A stretch of DNA of 64,000 bases. It comes from CAZKCI01 sp964551475. Its GTDB lineage: Bacteria; Auribacterota; Erginobacteria; Erginobacterales; CAZKCI01. The stretch lies in assembly GCA_964551475.1 (NCBI GenBank), contig CAZKCI010000045.1:12548-76547 (forward strand), in the 5' to 3' direction. The notes beneath the pieces were generated by a model. It worked only from the letters and a program-made list of their open reading frames with translations, had not been told where the DNA came from and did not search any database. Made by a program: the position numbers and the translations under genes. Shown piece by piece: positions 17,048-24,645 of the stretch. Numbering within the stretch: position 1 is the first letter of the stretch; every line of letters starts with the position of its first letter.

Positions 17048-17662
17048 TTACTCAAGGTTACTGCCTGTCAAGCCCTTCAGCTCGCGCGAGAATTTCTCGT
17101 ATAGAACCAGCATTATCTCCGCGTCCAGGGCGGCGTAGCGGATCTGCCCCGGAGAGAGCGGGCGGCGGAGCCAGTGGGATTTCTGATAGGCCTTGTCCAT
17201 CGGCCGGCCCAGTTCCCGCCGGCAAACCGCGTCCAGGCCGTGATCCCAGCGGGTCATCTCCCCCCGCAGCTTTTTCGAGGCCTCGAAGGTGTCGAAGACC
17301 GGCCCGATCTCCACCTGCAGGTTGTGGAATACCCCCTGCTCAAAAGGAGCGTAGTGGACGATTTTGACGATGGCGGGATCGGTGAGAATACGGTGGACCG
17401 CGGAGAGATCATCAAGCCGGAGAGGATCGAAGATATATGTCCGGGAGGGGATGCCGATCTGGATGGTGCAGAGGCGGGGCGGATCCTCGAGCGTGGTCTC
17501 CACGTCGAGGCCGACCGCCTTCTGGCGGGCGATCTCGGCGACGGCGGCGTTGACGTCGTCCGGCTGGTCGATCCAGACGATGGGATTGACCGGGAAAAGC
17601 GGGACGCCGGCGAGTTCAGGTTCTTGGTTGGTCTGACCGTCCAGGCTCATGGCCAGAAGCAT
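17048..17662 (-). CDS. RNase D-like 3'-5' exonuclease
   Basis: DEDD-superfamily exonuclease domain, probably acting on RNA 3' ends in the cytoplasm. Exo I is GLDVETT, where RNase D has DxE. Exo II is the region HYAPFEQGVF followed by DTFEASKKL. Exo III is QKSHWLRRPLSPGQIRYAALD, which matches RNase D (SxWxxRPLxxxQxxYAAxD). The protein is about 204 residues, so it has only the nuclease domain and lacks the two HRDC domains of full RNase D. The start is uncertain (ATG 17662, ATG 17650 or TTG 17686). Confidence 0.88.
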   Translation of the reverse strand: MLLAMSLDGQTNQEPELAGVPLFPVNPIVWIDQPDDVNAAVAEIARQKAVGLDVETTLEDPPRLCTIQIGIPSRTYIFDPLRLDDLSAVHRILTDPAIVKIVHYAPFEQGVFHNLQVEIGPVFDTFEASKKLRGEMTRWDHGLDAVCRRELGRPMDKAYQKSHWLRRPLSPGQIRYAALDAEIMLVLYEKFSRELKGLTGSNLE

Positions 17663-17710
17663 ACTCCCCCGCTCTCTCCGTTTCAAATATCGAATGGCCC
17701 CCGCACCGCG

Positions 17711-17747
17711 GGACCGATCGGACGGATCGGTCGGATGGCCCGGCCAA
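17711..17747. repeat. Family H repeat
   Basis: GGACCGATCGGACGGATCGG followed by TCGGATGGCCCGGCC. Related copies are at 21601-21629, 27317-27362 and 35358-35386. Confidence 0.6.
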
Positions 17748-17754
17748 CCATTTC

Positions 17755-17840
17755 AACAGACGATTGGATAGGATTGAATAGGATGAGCCCGGCCGACCCG
17801 GCCTATTTTTATCCTATCCAACCCTATTCAATCGCCTGTT
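17755..17840. repeat. Family B inverted array
   Basis: A full hairpin in the divergent gap between the exonuclease and the primase-like gene. Because both flanking genes point away, this copy cannot be a transcription terminator for either. Confidence 0.85.
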
Positions 17841-17926
17841 AAAATCGCCGAGCTAAGCCGAGCGGAAAAGAATCGCGGTTAAACATCTTTCTCCTTCTGA
17901 TACCATGCCCACGAGGAGAGCTTTCC

Positions 17927-19390
17927 ATGGACCAGACGCCCCGGATCAACAACAACGTCGAATACTACAACGACCCCGTGATCATGGAGCGGATCCTCGA
18001 CTTCTATCACGGGCGGCGGGGCGGGGAGCGGGTCCCGGGTTCCCGCTACTGCATCGGCTTCGGAGAATCGGAGATCTGGAAGGGTAATCTCAAGGGCTAC
18101 TGGTCCTCCACCAGCCACGACCAGATCTACGAGATGACCCGGGTGAAGGGGCTCGACGTCTTCGCCTCGCTCTGGCGGGACGACGGCACGGTCCTCGTCC
18201 TCGATCTGGAATACTTCAACCTCACCTACCCCGGCGAAGCGCACGCCCGCCCGGGCCGAACGTTCGCCAAGGTGGAGCCTATCTATCGGATCGTCTCTGA
18301 CCTCTTCGCGAGCTATGGCATCCGGCCGCTCATGACCATGACCGGCCAGGGCTACCACGCCACCGCCCTCTGGCCTTTCGAGCGGAATCATGGCCGCCTG
18401 GAGGAGATCGGAGCGCTCGAGCACAACACGATCAAGAAGCACGGCTACCGGAAGTTCAAGATCGGGGGGGAGATACCCCTTTCCCTGGGGAAGGCTTTCA
18501 GCGGCGCCGGCCGTCTGATCCAGTTCATCTCCCATCGGGTGATCCGGGAGAGCGACCGCCGGCGCGCCGGAGGAGAGAGAATCGTCCCCGTGGTCTATTC
18601 CGACATCCCGGTCGGGCCGGGCGGCCGGGGGATATACGGGGAGGGGCAGGAGGCGATCTCGCTCGATCTCACTCCCTACTCCGATCCTCTCTACGCTCGC
18701 TCCATCCGCATCCCCTTCTCCACCTACCAGAAGCACAAGGTCATGCGCTGGAAGGTGGGGGAGTGGCTGGCCACCCACACCCCGATCTCCACCTGCGTGC
18801 CCCGCTTCTGGCCGGGAGCGGCCGAAGAGACGGAGGTAGAGAAGCTGCTGTCCATCCGCCGCCGGGACGACAACCGCCATTTCGACCTGACCGCCGATTA
18901 TGCCCGGGATGTCTCCACCGTCATGCCGCGCGAGACCGCGGGCTGGGAGCGCCTCCTCGACGATTATCTCGCCTCCGACCTCCGCCGTTTTCACCGGACC
19001 TTCGACGAGAAATACTACACGCCCGAAAAGAGCCCCGTCTTCGACCGGGACCAGATCATCCGCGAGCTTCCCCCCTGCCTCGCCTTCGCCCTGGCCAATC
19101 CCAATGACCACCTCCTGAAGCCGGTCTACCTCCAGGGGCTGGTCCGGGTCCTGGACAAAAAGGGCTGGCATCCCAAGGACATCGCCCACCTGATCTACAC
19201 CACCTATCACGGGATGAAGAAATGGGGCTACCGGTCTTCGGAGAAGCTGGCCCATTACTGGACCGAGCTCTACGCGGGGGCAATCTGGACGGGGACGGAC
19301 TTGAAGCACGACCTCAACTGCGTCTCCCAGCGGGAGCGGAACCTCTGCTACGTGCGCGACTGCGGGCACAACCTGGCGGATTACCGCTGA
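17927..19390 (+). CDS. Single-chain archaeo-eukaryotic primase (PriS-like core plus PriL-like Fe-S domain)
   Basis: The 487-residue protein carries the three signatures of archaeo-eukaryotic primases in order and spacing. Motif I is LVLDLEYF (Asp93, Glu95). Motif II is TGQGYH (139-144). Motif III is ISLDLTPYSD (Asp247), followed by RSIRIPFS (259-266), like the RLIRLP/RxPYS strand of PriS and LigD-Pol. The C-terminal part begins LPPCLAFAL (Cys384), continues with a helical segment, and ends with Cys465, Cys474, Cys479 and His481. This resembles the PriL C-terminal domain, whose four cysteines hold a 4Fe-4S cluster. GAGGAG precedes the ATG. It is plus-strand and monocistronic, with no helicase or mobile-element gene beside it. 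The inferred role is primer synthesis or damage-tolerant priming; this is unproven. Confidence 0.72.
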   Translation: MDQTPRINNNVEYYNDPVIMERILDFYHGRRGGERVPGSRYCIGFGESEIWKGNLKGYWSSTSHDQIYEMTRVKGLDVFASLWRDDGTVLVLDLEYFNLTYPGEAHARPGRTFAKVEPIYRIVSDLFASYGIRPLMTMTGQGYHATALWPFERNHGRLEEIGALEHNTIKKHGYRKFKIGGEIPLSLGKAFSGAGRLIQFISHRVIRESDRRRAGGERIVPVVYSDIPVGPGGRGIYGEGQEAISLDLTPYSDPLYARSIRIPFSTYQKHKVMRWKVGEWLATHTPISTCVPRFWPGAAEETEVEKLLSIRRRDDNRHFDLTADYARDVSTVMPRETAGWERLLDDYLASDLRRFHRTFDEKYYTPEKSPVFDRDQIIRELPPCLAFALANPNDHLLKPVYLQGLVRVLDKKGWHPKDIAHLIYTTYHGMKKWGYRSSEKLAHYWTELYAGAIWTGTDLKHDLNCVSQRERNLCYVRDCGHNLADYR

Positions 19391-19392
19391 CC

Positions 19393-19437
19393 GTGATCAG
19401 TTACTGATCGCTGATCACTTCTTCTTCACTCACTGTT
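19393..19437. repeat. Family D repeat
   Basis: GTGATCAGTTACTGATCGCTGATCAC followed by TTCTTCACTCACTGTTT. It separates two convergent genes and includes the stop and last codons of the ferritin-like gene. Confidence 0.75.
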
Positions 19438-19939
19438 TCCTCCGGGCAAAAACCCGCAGCCGCGCGGACGCGTCTCCGAACCGCCGGGGGAAATCCATGA
19501 TCCGCCCCAGGTGTTCTTCCAGAACCGAGAGGCTGAAGGCGCGCCGGCGGACGAGCGGGACAAACTTCTCCCGGATGAAGGAGAAGACGGTCATCACTTC
19601 GGAGTTTTCCATGTCGTGGGCGACGGTGTAGGCGTCGTCCAGATTGCGGATGGCCCGGAACTTCTCCCGGAGCGGCATCCGGAGGTTCCGGCGGGCGGCG
19701 GCGACAATCTCGGGATCGGCCGGCGAGCGGCGCACGTCCGGGGGCAGGGCGTGGTGGATGAGGAGAAGCTCGCGGCAGTGCTCGGTCTCATCCTCGTACA
19801 TCCGGCCCCAGAAGGCCGCGGCGGCCGGGTCGCGGGCGAAGATCGCGCGCAGACCGCGGTAGAAGACCTTCAACTCGGTCTCGGCGGCGCGGGCCAGACG
19901 GAAAAGTTCCTCCACGGTTCCAGGATCGACTGTTTTCAT
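19430..19939 (-). CDS. Ferritin-like / rubrerythrin-type di-iron protein
   Basis: A 169-residue all-helical protein. It carries four metal-ligand helices typical of the ferritin-like superfamily: AAETELKVFYRGL (Glu), YEDETEHCREL (ExxH), DMENSEVMTVF (Glu) and LEEHLGRI (ExxH). No rubredoxin-like CxxC domain follows, so it is not a classic rubrerythrin. It could be an oxidative-stress peroxidase or an iron-binding sensor; the exact function is unknown. It lies 92 bp downstream of the PHP-kinase fusion on the same strand and may be cotranscribed. Its last residues (KQ) and stop codon come from a family D repeat. Confidence 0.7.
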   Translation of the reverse strand: MKTVDPGTVEELFRLARAAETELKVFYRGLRAIFARDPAAAAFWGRMYEDETEHCRELLLIHHALPPDVRRSPADPEIVAAARRNLRMPLREKFRAIRNLDDAYTVAHDMENSEVMTVFSFIREKFVPLVRRRAFSLSVLEEHLGRIMDFPRRFGDASARLRVFARRKQ

Positions 19940-20031
19940 GGCGAAGACAGCGAACGGCGACTGATCGCTATTCGTACAGTTCGCGAAATCCGTAGTTTAA
20001 AGCAGGCCGAGCCCATTCGTTCCCGCTCGTG

Positions 20032-21540
20032 TCAATGCGTGGACGTCATCAGTTCCTTCGACTCGCCGATCAGCCCGTCCATCTCCGGCCCGATCCCCTT
20101 CCCCACCTTGATCAGGAAGGAGGCGATGGACATGTTCGCCCGCAGGCGCGCGAGCACGGTCTGGCGCGCGAAATCGGGCGCAGCGTCGTCCGCGTCGGCC
20201 AGATAGGTGGCGAGAAAATCTTCCGCCCGGCAGCGTTCCAGCAGATCGGGAAAGATCCGGAACTGGTAGCGGAACTGGGAGAGGAAATAGCCGACGTCGT
20301 AGGCCGGGTAGCAGAGAAAGGCGCTGTCGAAGTCGATCACCGAGACAAAGAGGGTGCTGATGTCCTGCATGCGGTCCTGGCCGATGATGATGTTCTTGGG
20401 ATGATAATCCCCGTGGACCAGAACGAACCGCCCGGCTCCCTTCTCTCCGATCTCCTTCTCTCCGCGGGAAACGGCGTCCAGGATCGCTTCCGCGGTCTTG
20501 AGATACGGGTTGCCCACCCGCCGGAAGGACTCCCGGTAGGAGAAATATTTCTTTTTTCCCCGGGCTACGGTTTCGTCCGGATTTCCTTCGCGCAGTTTCA
20601 AAGCGTGCAGCCTGGCCAGCCAGCGGGCGGCGAGGAGAAAGTAGTCCTTGCCCACGGCCGCTTCTACAACCGGGAGCAGCTCGAAGAGGCGCTTCCCCCG
20701 CGCCCCCTCCTCGATCACTAGCCTGCTCTCCCGGTTGACCTCGATCACCTGGGGAACGCGGAAAGTCCCCTCCCGAAAACCGCTCCGGTAAAGGCGGGAG
20801 ACCAGATCGAGCGAACGGCTCACCCGTTCCCAAGCCGTGTCGGAGGAGACCTTCTTCATGACCAGGCGGGTGCGGTATTCGTCGTCCCCTTTCGTCCCCA
20901 GCGTGATCATGGTCACCACGATGTTGGAGCCGGCCTTGGGGATCTCCTTGAAGAAGGGGCGGCAGCGGCCCCCCTTGATCTCCTCCGCGACATCGGCGAT
21001 CGACTCCAGGGGATGGTCGAACTGGGTGGGCAGGACGCCCGAGGAGCCGGCGGCGTGGGCGTCGGAGCCGCCGATGGCGGTGAACTTGAGGCGGTGCCAG
21101 AGGCTCAGCCCCGCGTAGTTCTCCTTGGGCGAGTGGTTGAGGCTGAAGATTTCGATCCCGTCCAGGAGGGGGTTCCTGATCTCGTCGTCGGAGGGGACCC
21201 GGCCGGAGCGGAAGGGGTGCGCCCAGATCAGGGCCGCGGCGGGGAAGATCCGCCGCAGTTCCTTAAGCTTTATCCCCTCCTCCACCGTCCGGTCTCCGCC
21301 GTAGACCAGGACATGGCCGATCTCGGTCTCCACCTCCTGCCCGGCCAGGATCAGGAAGGTCGAGTCGACCTCGGCCTCCCGGCGCAGTACGGCGATCTCC
21401 TCCGGCGACCAGAAGTAGTGGTGCTCGGTGAGGATGATCCCCTGGAGGTTCTTCTTGACCGCCTGACGGATCAGTTCCTCGGCGGAGACATGGCTGCAGG
21501 CGGAATGCCGGCAGCTGTGGGCGTGCATTTCCAGGAGCAT
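20032..21540 (-). CDS. PHP-domain phosphoesterase fused to aminoglycoside phosphotransferase-like kinase
   Basis: A two-domain protein of 502 residues. Residues 1-200 form a PHP metallo-phosphoesterase: MHAHSCRHSACSH at the start, LTEHH near 40, GQEVET near 68, WAHPF near 107, and GGSDAH at 157-162. Residues about 220-495 form an APH/choline-kinase-like domain with the catalytic loop VHGDYHPKNI (375-384) and the metal site DFD (403-405). The start at ATG 21540 puts the first PHP histidines near the N-terminus, as the family expects. The C-terminal MTSTH and the TGA are encoded by a family G repeat. The substrate is unknown; opposing phosphatase and kinase activities in one chain are possible. 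Confidence 0.82.
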   Translation of the reverse strand: MLLEMHAHSCRHSACSHVSAEELIRQAVKKNLQGIILTEHHYFWSPEEIAVLRREAEVDSTFLILAGQEVETEIGHVLVYGGDRTVEEGIKLKELRRIFPAAALIWAHPFRSGRVPSDDEIRNPLLDGIEIFSLNHSPKENYAGLSLWHRLKFTAIGGSDAHAAGSSGVLPTQFDHPLESIADVAEEIKGGRCRPFFKEIPKAGSNIVVTMITLGTKGDDEYRTRLVMKKVSSDTAWERVSRSLDLVSRLYRSGFREGTFRVPQVIEVNRESRLVIEEGARGKRLFELLPVVEAAVGKDYFLLAARWLARLHALKLREGNPDETVARGKKKYFSYRESFRRVGNPYLKTAEAILDAVSRGEKEIGEKGAGRFVLVHGDYHPKNIIIGQDRMQDISTLFVSVIDFDSAFLCYPAYDVGYFLSQFRYQFRIFPDLLERCRAEDFLATYLADADDAAPDFARQTVLARLRANMSIASFLIKVGKGIGPEMDGLIGESKELMTSTH

Positions 21541-21544
21541 GGGG

Positions 21545-21629
21545 AGAGTGTAGCGTGCAACGGGGGACGTGTAACGTGAAAAGTGCTGTAGCCTGTCCCC
21601 CGATCGGACGGATCGGTCAGATGGCCCGA
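21545..21629. repeat. Family E and family H repeats
   Basis: GTGTAGCGTGCAACGGGGGACGTGTAACGTG-type words (21545-21580) are followed by GATCGGACGGATCGGTCAGATG (21601-21629). The 298-bp gap between pgl and the PHP-kinase gene is wholly repeats and contains no gene. Confidence 0.6.
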
Positions 21630-21633
21630 CCCG

Positions 21634-21720
21634 GATCGCGGCGGGACGCCGCTCCCACAGGCAATACGTGCGAGCGGGCGATCGATAGCGAGTCTGTGGG
21701 AGGGGCGTCTCGCCCCGATC
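21634..21720. repeat. Two REP elements, outward-facing
   Basis: GATCGCGGCGGGACGCCGCTCCCACA (21634-21659) is followed, after 35 nt, by the opposite arm TGTGGGAGGGGCGTCTCGCC (from 21695). The arms are in reversed order compared with a REPIN. Confidence 0.75.
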
Positions 21721-21772
21721 CAGGCCAACCCGGCTTATTCGCGAGTTATTCGCGGTTACAAGCCGGGCCGAG

Positions 21773-21851
21773 CCATTCGTGAAAATTCCCGCCTTCGCGC
21801 TGCGCGCTATGGCGGGCAAGCGTGTCAATTCGTGGACATCATTTGCCGAGC
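21773..21851. repeat. Long family G repeat
   Basis: Contains CCCGCCTTCGCGCT...GCGCTATGGCGGG and ATTCGTGGACATCATTT. It is nearly the same as 38261-38335. The last part encodes the pgl stop. Confidence 0.75.
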
Positions 21852-22564
21852 CGGGAAGCCGCCGGTCGGTCGGCGCCGAAGATCAGGCGGCCGGGAACCG
21901 GATGGACCAGAGACGCGGGGAGAGCGGGATCGCGGTCTTCGATCACACGCTTGAGGACCGGAGCTTTCTTTTCCCCGGAGACCAGGAAGAGGACCAGGCG
22001 GGCGCGGTTGATCGCCGGGAGAGTAAGCGTGATCCGCTGAGGCGGCGACGCCGGCCGCGTCTCGGCCCTCACCCAGCGGATTTTCTCATCGAGCAGAGGC
22101 GAGCCGGGGAAAAGCGAGGCGGTGTGGCCGTCCTCGCCCAGGCCGAGGAGAATCAAGTCAAAGACGGGGCCGGACCAGCCCGGTGCGGCCAGGTTTTCGC
22201 GGAGGACGGCCTCGTATCCGCGCGCCGCTTCCTCGATCATCCCCTCCGTCTTCGGGGCATGGATATTGCCCCCCGGAAGAGGAATCCGGTCGAGAAATGT
22301 TTCCCGGGCCAGGCGAAGATTGCTGGCGAGGTGATGGGGCGGGACAAAGCGCTCGTCGGCAAAATAGATCCGCGTGGCCTTCCAGGGAAGACCGGTCCGG
22401 GAGGCGAGCTTCCGATACAACGGCACGGGGGTTTTCCCGCCGGAAAGGGCGACGGAGAAAGTCCCCTTGTCCGCCGCCTCCCGAGCCGCCGTTTCCCAGA
22501 CGGACAGGGCGAAGTCGGCAAGGGAGTCTTCGTCGGGGAAGATGCGGATTTCCGGGCCGGTCAT
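21839..22564 (-). CDS. pgl: 6-phosphogluconolactonase
   Basis: Hydrolyses 6-phosphogluconolactone in the oxidative pentose phosphate pathway. The 241-residue protein belongs to the NagB/DevB family. VALSGGKTPVPLYRKLA lies near residue 40. YFADERFVP lies near 70. LLGLGEDGHTASLFPGS near residue 140 is the diagnostic DevB segment, rather than the glucosamine-6-phosphate deaminase form. The start is the ATG at 22564. zwf and gnd are not adjacent. The terminal lysine and TGA lie in a family G repeat. Confidence 0.9.
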   Translation of the reverse strand: MTGPEIRIFPDEDSLADFALSVWETAAREAADKGTFSVALSGGKTPVPLYRKLASRTGLPWKATRIYFADERFVPPHHLASNLRLARETFLDRIPLPGGNIHAPKTEGMIEEAARGYEAVLRENLAAPGWSGPVFDLILLGLGEDGHTASLFPGSPLLDEKIRWVRAETRPASPPQRITLTLPAINRARLVLFLVSGEKKAPVLKRVIEDRDPALPASLVHPVPGRLIFGADRPAASRLGK

Positions 22565-22607
22565 AAACAATTCCACCGTGAATAAATCATTTTCCCGGGT
22601 CGGCCTG

Positions 22608-22730
22608 GATCGCGCCGGGGACGGCGCTCCCACAACCCGCAGAGAGACGATCCTCTTAAGTCCATTGTGGGAGGGGCGTCCTCGCCCCGATCCGGGCCAA
22701 CATGGATCGCGGCGAGACGCCGCTCCCACA
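22608..22730. repeat. REP half-element plus REPIN
   Basis: A single arm ending GGCGCTCCCACA (22608-22634) and a complete doublet starting TGTGGGAGGGGCGTCCTCGCC (22666-22730). They fill the speB-pgl gap. Confidence 0.85.
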
Positions 22731-22737
22731 GTCGCCG

Positions 22738-23610
22738 TCAGGGGCAGAAATAAGAAATCATCTTGTAGAGGAGCTTGGCGGTGAAATACTCGGAATCGAC
22801 GGCGCCGGCCATCGGGCAGAGCTCGACCAGGTCGAAACCGACCACCTTCTTCCCGGAGCGGGAGAGGAGGCGGAAAAGCCTCACCGCGTCGAACCAGGAG
22901 AGCCCCCCCGGCTCGGGCGTGCCCACCGCCGGCATCTCGGAGGGATCGAAGGCGTCCAGGTCGAGAGTGACATAGACCTGGCCGCTCAGGGACCGAACGA
23001 TCCTCTCCCAGGGATATCCCTTCTCCCCGAATTCCCAGGCCGGGAAAAATGGCAGCCGGCGGCGCTCCACGAAGCGGACCTCCTCCTCGCAGACCGAACG
23101 GATGCCCACCGCCACGGACGGCACTCCGAGGTCGGCCACCCGCCGCATCACGCAGGCGTGCGACCATTTCGTCCCGTGATAGGAATCCCGCAGATCAGCG
23201 TGGGCGTCCAGATGGAGAACGCTCAGGCCGGGATAGCGTTCCCGAAGAACCTTGACCGGAGCGAAAGAAAGGCTGTGCTCGCCCCCCAGGCAGACGGGGA
23301 CCTTGCCCTCCGCGACCCAGGGGGAGAGCGCCGCGGCGATCCGATCCATCACCTGGGCCGGGTCTCCCCGGCAATCGACCGGCGCGGCGGTGTGAATCCC
23401 CACGCGATAGGGATAGCCATCGCGCTCGGGATCGTAGAGCTCCACCTGGGTCGAGGCTTCCAGGATCTTCTTCGGTCCGGCGGCGGTCCCGGGGAGATAG
23501 GAGACGGTCTGCTCCAGGGGGACGGGCAGGATTACCACCCGGGCCGCGGACAAGGGGACGAATATCCCCTCCTCGCTCCCGTCGTCGAGAAACTGCTGAG
23601 TTTTCTTCAT
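22738..23610 (-). CDS. speB: Agmatinase / arginase-family ureohydrolase
   Basis: Mn-dependent ureohydrolase, most likely splitting agmatine to putrescine and urea. The metal motifs are present: GGEHS (near residue 105), HLDAHADLRD (near 127) and TLDLDAFDPS (near 208). The 290-residue length fits. The arginase family also includes arginase, guanidinobutyrase and formiminoglutamase. The agmatinase call is favoured by the pyruvoyl arginine decarboxylase about 385 bp upstream on the same strand. Together they would give a two-step arginine-to-putrescine route. The intervening DNA is repeat-filled, so cotranscription is uncertain. Confidence 0.88.
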   Translation of the reverse strand: MKKTQQFLDDGSEEGIFVPLSAARVVILPVPLEQTVSYLPGTAAGPKKILEASTQVELYDPERDGYPYRVGIHTAAPVDCRGDPAQVMDRIAAALSPWVAEGKVPVCLGGEHSLSFAPVKVLRERYPGLSVLHLDAHADLRDSYHGTKWSHACVMRRVADLGVPSVAVGIRSVCEEEVRFVERRRLPFFPAWEFGEKGYPWERIVRSLSGQVYVTLDLDAFDPSEMPAVGTPEPGGLSWFDAVRLFRLLSRSGKKVVGFDLVELCPMAGAVDSEYFTAKLLYKMISYFCP

Positions 23611-23643
23611 GGCCGGCTCGGCTACAGATAGCCGCGGATTTCG

Positions 23644-23770
23644 CGCTTGCGCGCCATAGCGCTACAGCGCGCAGGCGCGGATTACGCGGATTTAAGGCTC
23701 GGCTTGGCTCGGCGAACAATGTCCACGAATTGGCACGCTTGCGCGCCGAAGCGCTTCAGCGCGCAGGCAC
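23644..23770. repeat. Direct pair of palindromic units in the 384-bp gap
   Basis: CGCTTGCGCGCC-n-AGCGCTnCAGCGCGCAGGC occurs at about 23644-23678 and again at 23736-23770. The 23611-23994 gap holds no gene, only this pair, family G/D words, a REPIN and the dyad CCTGCCTGCCGGTAGGCAGG near 23949. Confidence 0.65.
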
Positions 23771-23792
23771 GAATTTCCACGAATGGCCCGTC

Positions 23793-23900
23793 TACTGATC
23801 ACTTCTTTTTCAGTTACTGATCATCTACTGTTTTTTGTGGGAGCGGCGTCTCGCCGCGATCCGGGCCAACATGGATCGGGGCGAGGACGCCCCTCCCACA
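23793..23900. repeat. Family D repeat plus REPIN
   Basis: ACTGATCACTTCTTTTTCAG and TTACTGATCATCTACTG words are followed directly by a doublet TGTGGGAGCGGCGTC...GACGCCCCTCCCACA (23836-23900). The same D-then-REP order occurs at 29906-29996. Confidence 0.8.
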
Positions 23901-23994
23901 ATTTGCACAGAGATTGCGCTTGTTCCGTTAATAATAATCCGCGCAATCCCTGCCTGCCGGTAGGCAGGCGCGGCTTCAGTTCCCGCGGCTTCTT

Positions 23995-24540
23995 TTATTT
24001 GACGACGAAGACGGCCAGGGCCACCGCCGTCGTCCACCAACCCTTTTTATTCCCCACCGCCGACTGGGTGACGTTGGCGGTGCGAACGATCTTCCCGCTC
24101 ATCTTGAAGACGTTTTCCCGGGCGTCCCAGGACTCGTTGGGATCGAAAGTGACTCCCGCCGTAGTGGCGAGCATGGTGGCGGCGAGATCCTCGGCGTACT
24201 CGCCGGCCAGCTCGTCGGTCTCGCCGAAGGCGTGGTGCTCGGAGAGGTAGCCGTAGGTCCGGCGGTCGGCGGGGACGGCCATGCCGACCGAGGCGGCGAT
24301 CAGGCGGTTCGGCTCGTTCGTCTCGCTCTTGGCCATGACCACGAAGGTGATGGCTCCCGGGCTGAGCATGGCCAGGCCCTTTTTCCGGGAGACGATCTTG
24401 CAGTGGGGGGGAAGGATGCTGGAGACGGGGACCAGGTTGTACTGGGCGATCTGGGCGTCGCGGAGGGCCATCTCGAAGCTTTCCAGCTTTTCCTTGTGGA
24501 CGCCGATGCCGTTGGTGAGAAATACGCAGTGGGGAACCAC
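23995..24540 (-). CDS. Pyruvoyl-dependent arginine decarboxylase
   Basis: Decarboxylates arginine to agmatine with a pyruvoyl group formed by self-cleavage, so no PLP is needed. The cleavage site Ser40-Ser41 lies in NLVPVSSILPP. The 181-residue length and the GIGVHKEKLESFEMAL start are typical of PvlArgDC. GYLSEHHAFGET near residue 100 is also characteristic. It starts at a GTG at 24540 with GGAGGG at good spacing. A 23-nt hairpin lies in the leader at 24564-24586. It sits upstream of the agmatinase gene, which completes putrescine synthesis. Confidence 0.93.
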   Translation of the reverse strand: MVPHCVFLTNGIGVHKEKLESFEMALRDAQIAQYNLVPVSSILPPHCKIVSRKKGLAMLSPGAITFVVMAKSETNEPNRLIAASVGMAVPADRRTYGYLSEHHAFGETDELAGEYAEDLAATMLATTAGVTFDPNESWDARENVFKMSGKIVRTANVTQSAVGNKKGWWTTAVALAVFVVK

Positions 24541-24563
24541 GTCTCGTCCCTCCTTCCTTATTG

Positions 24564-24586
24564 TTCGGCAACGGAACGTTGCCGAA
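24564..24586 (-). promoter_or_regulatory. Leader hairpin of the arginine decarboxylase gene
   Basis: TTCGGCAACG-GAA-CGTTGCCGAA, a perfect 10-bp stem just 5' of the ribosome site on the minus strand. On the plus strand it precedes AAAATTAAG, so it is a poor terminator. A role in mRNA stability or control is possible. Confidence 0.4.
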
Positions 24587-24645
24587 AATTAAGATAGATG
24601 TTTGCCGCTAGTCTATCGCAAATGAGAATGTATATACTTTGACCC

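Noticed and set aside
17755..17840. Family B hairpin as a rho-independent terminator
   Set aside because: It lies between two divergent genes and has no T-tract, so a terminator role does not fit this copy.
23611..23994. CRISPR-like array in the repeat-rich gap
   Set aside because: Repeats are palindromic units of several kinds without regular spacing or unique spacers, and no cas gene is present.
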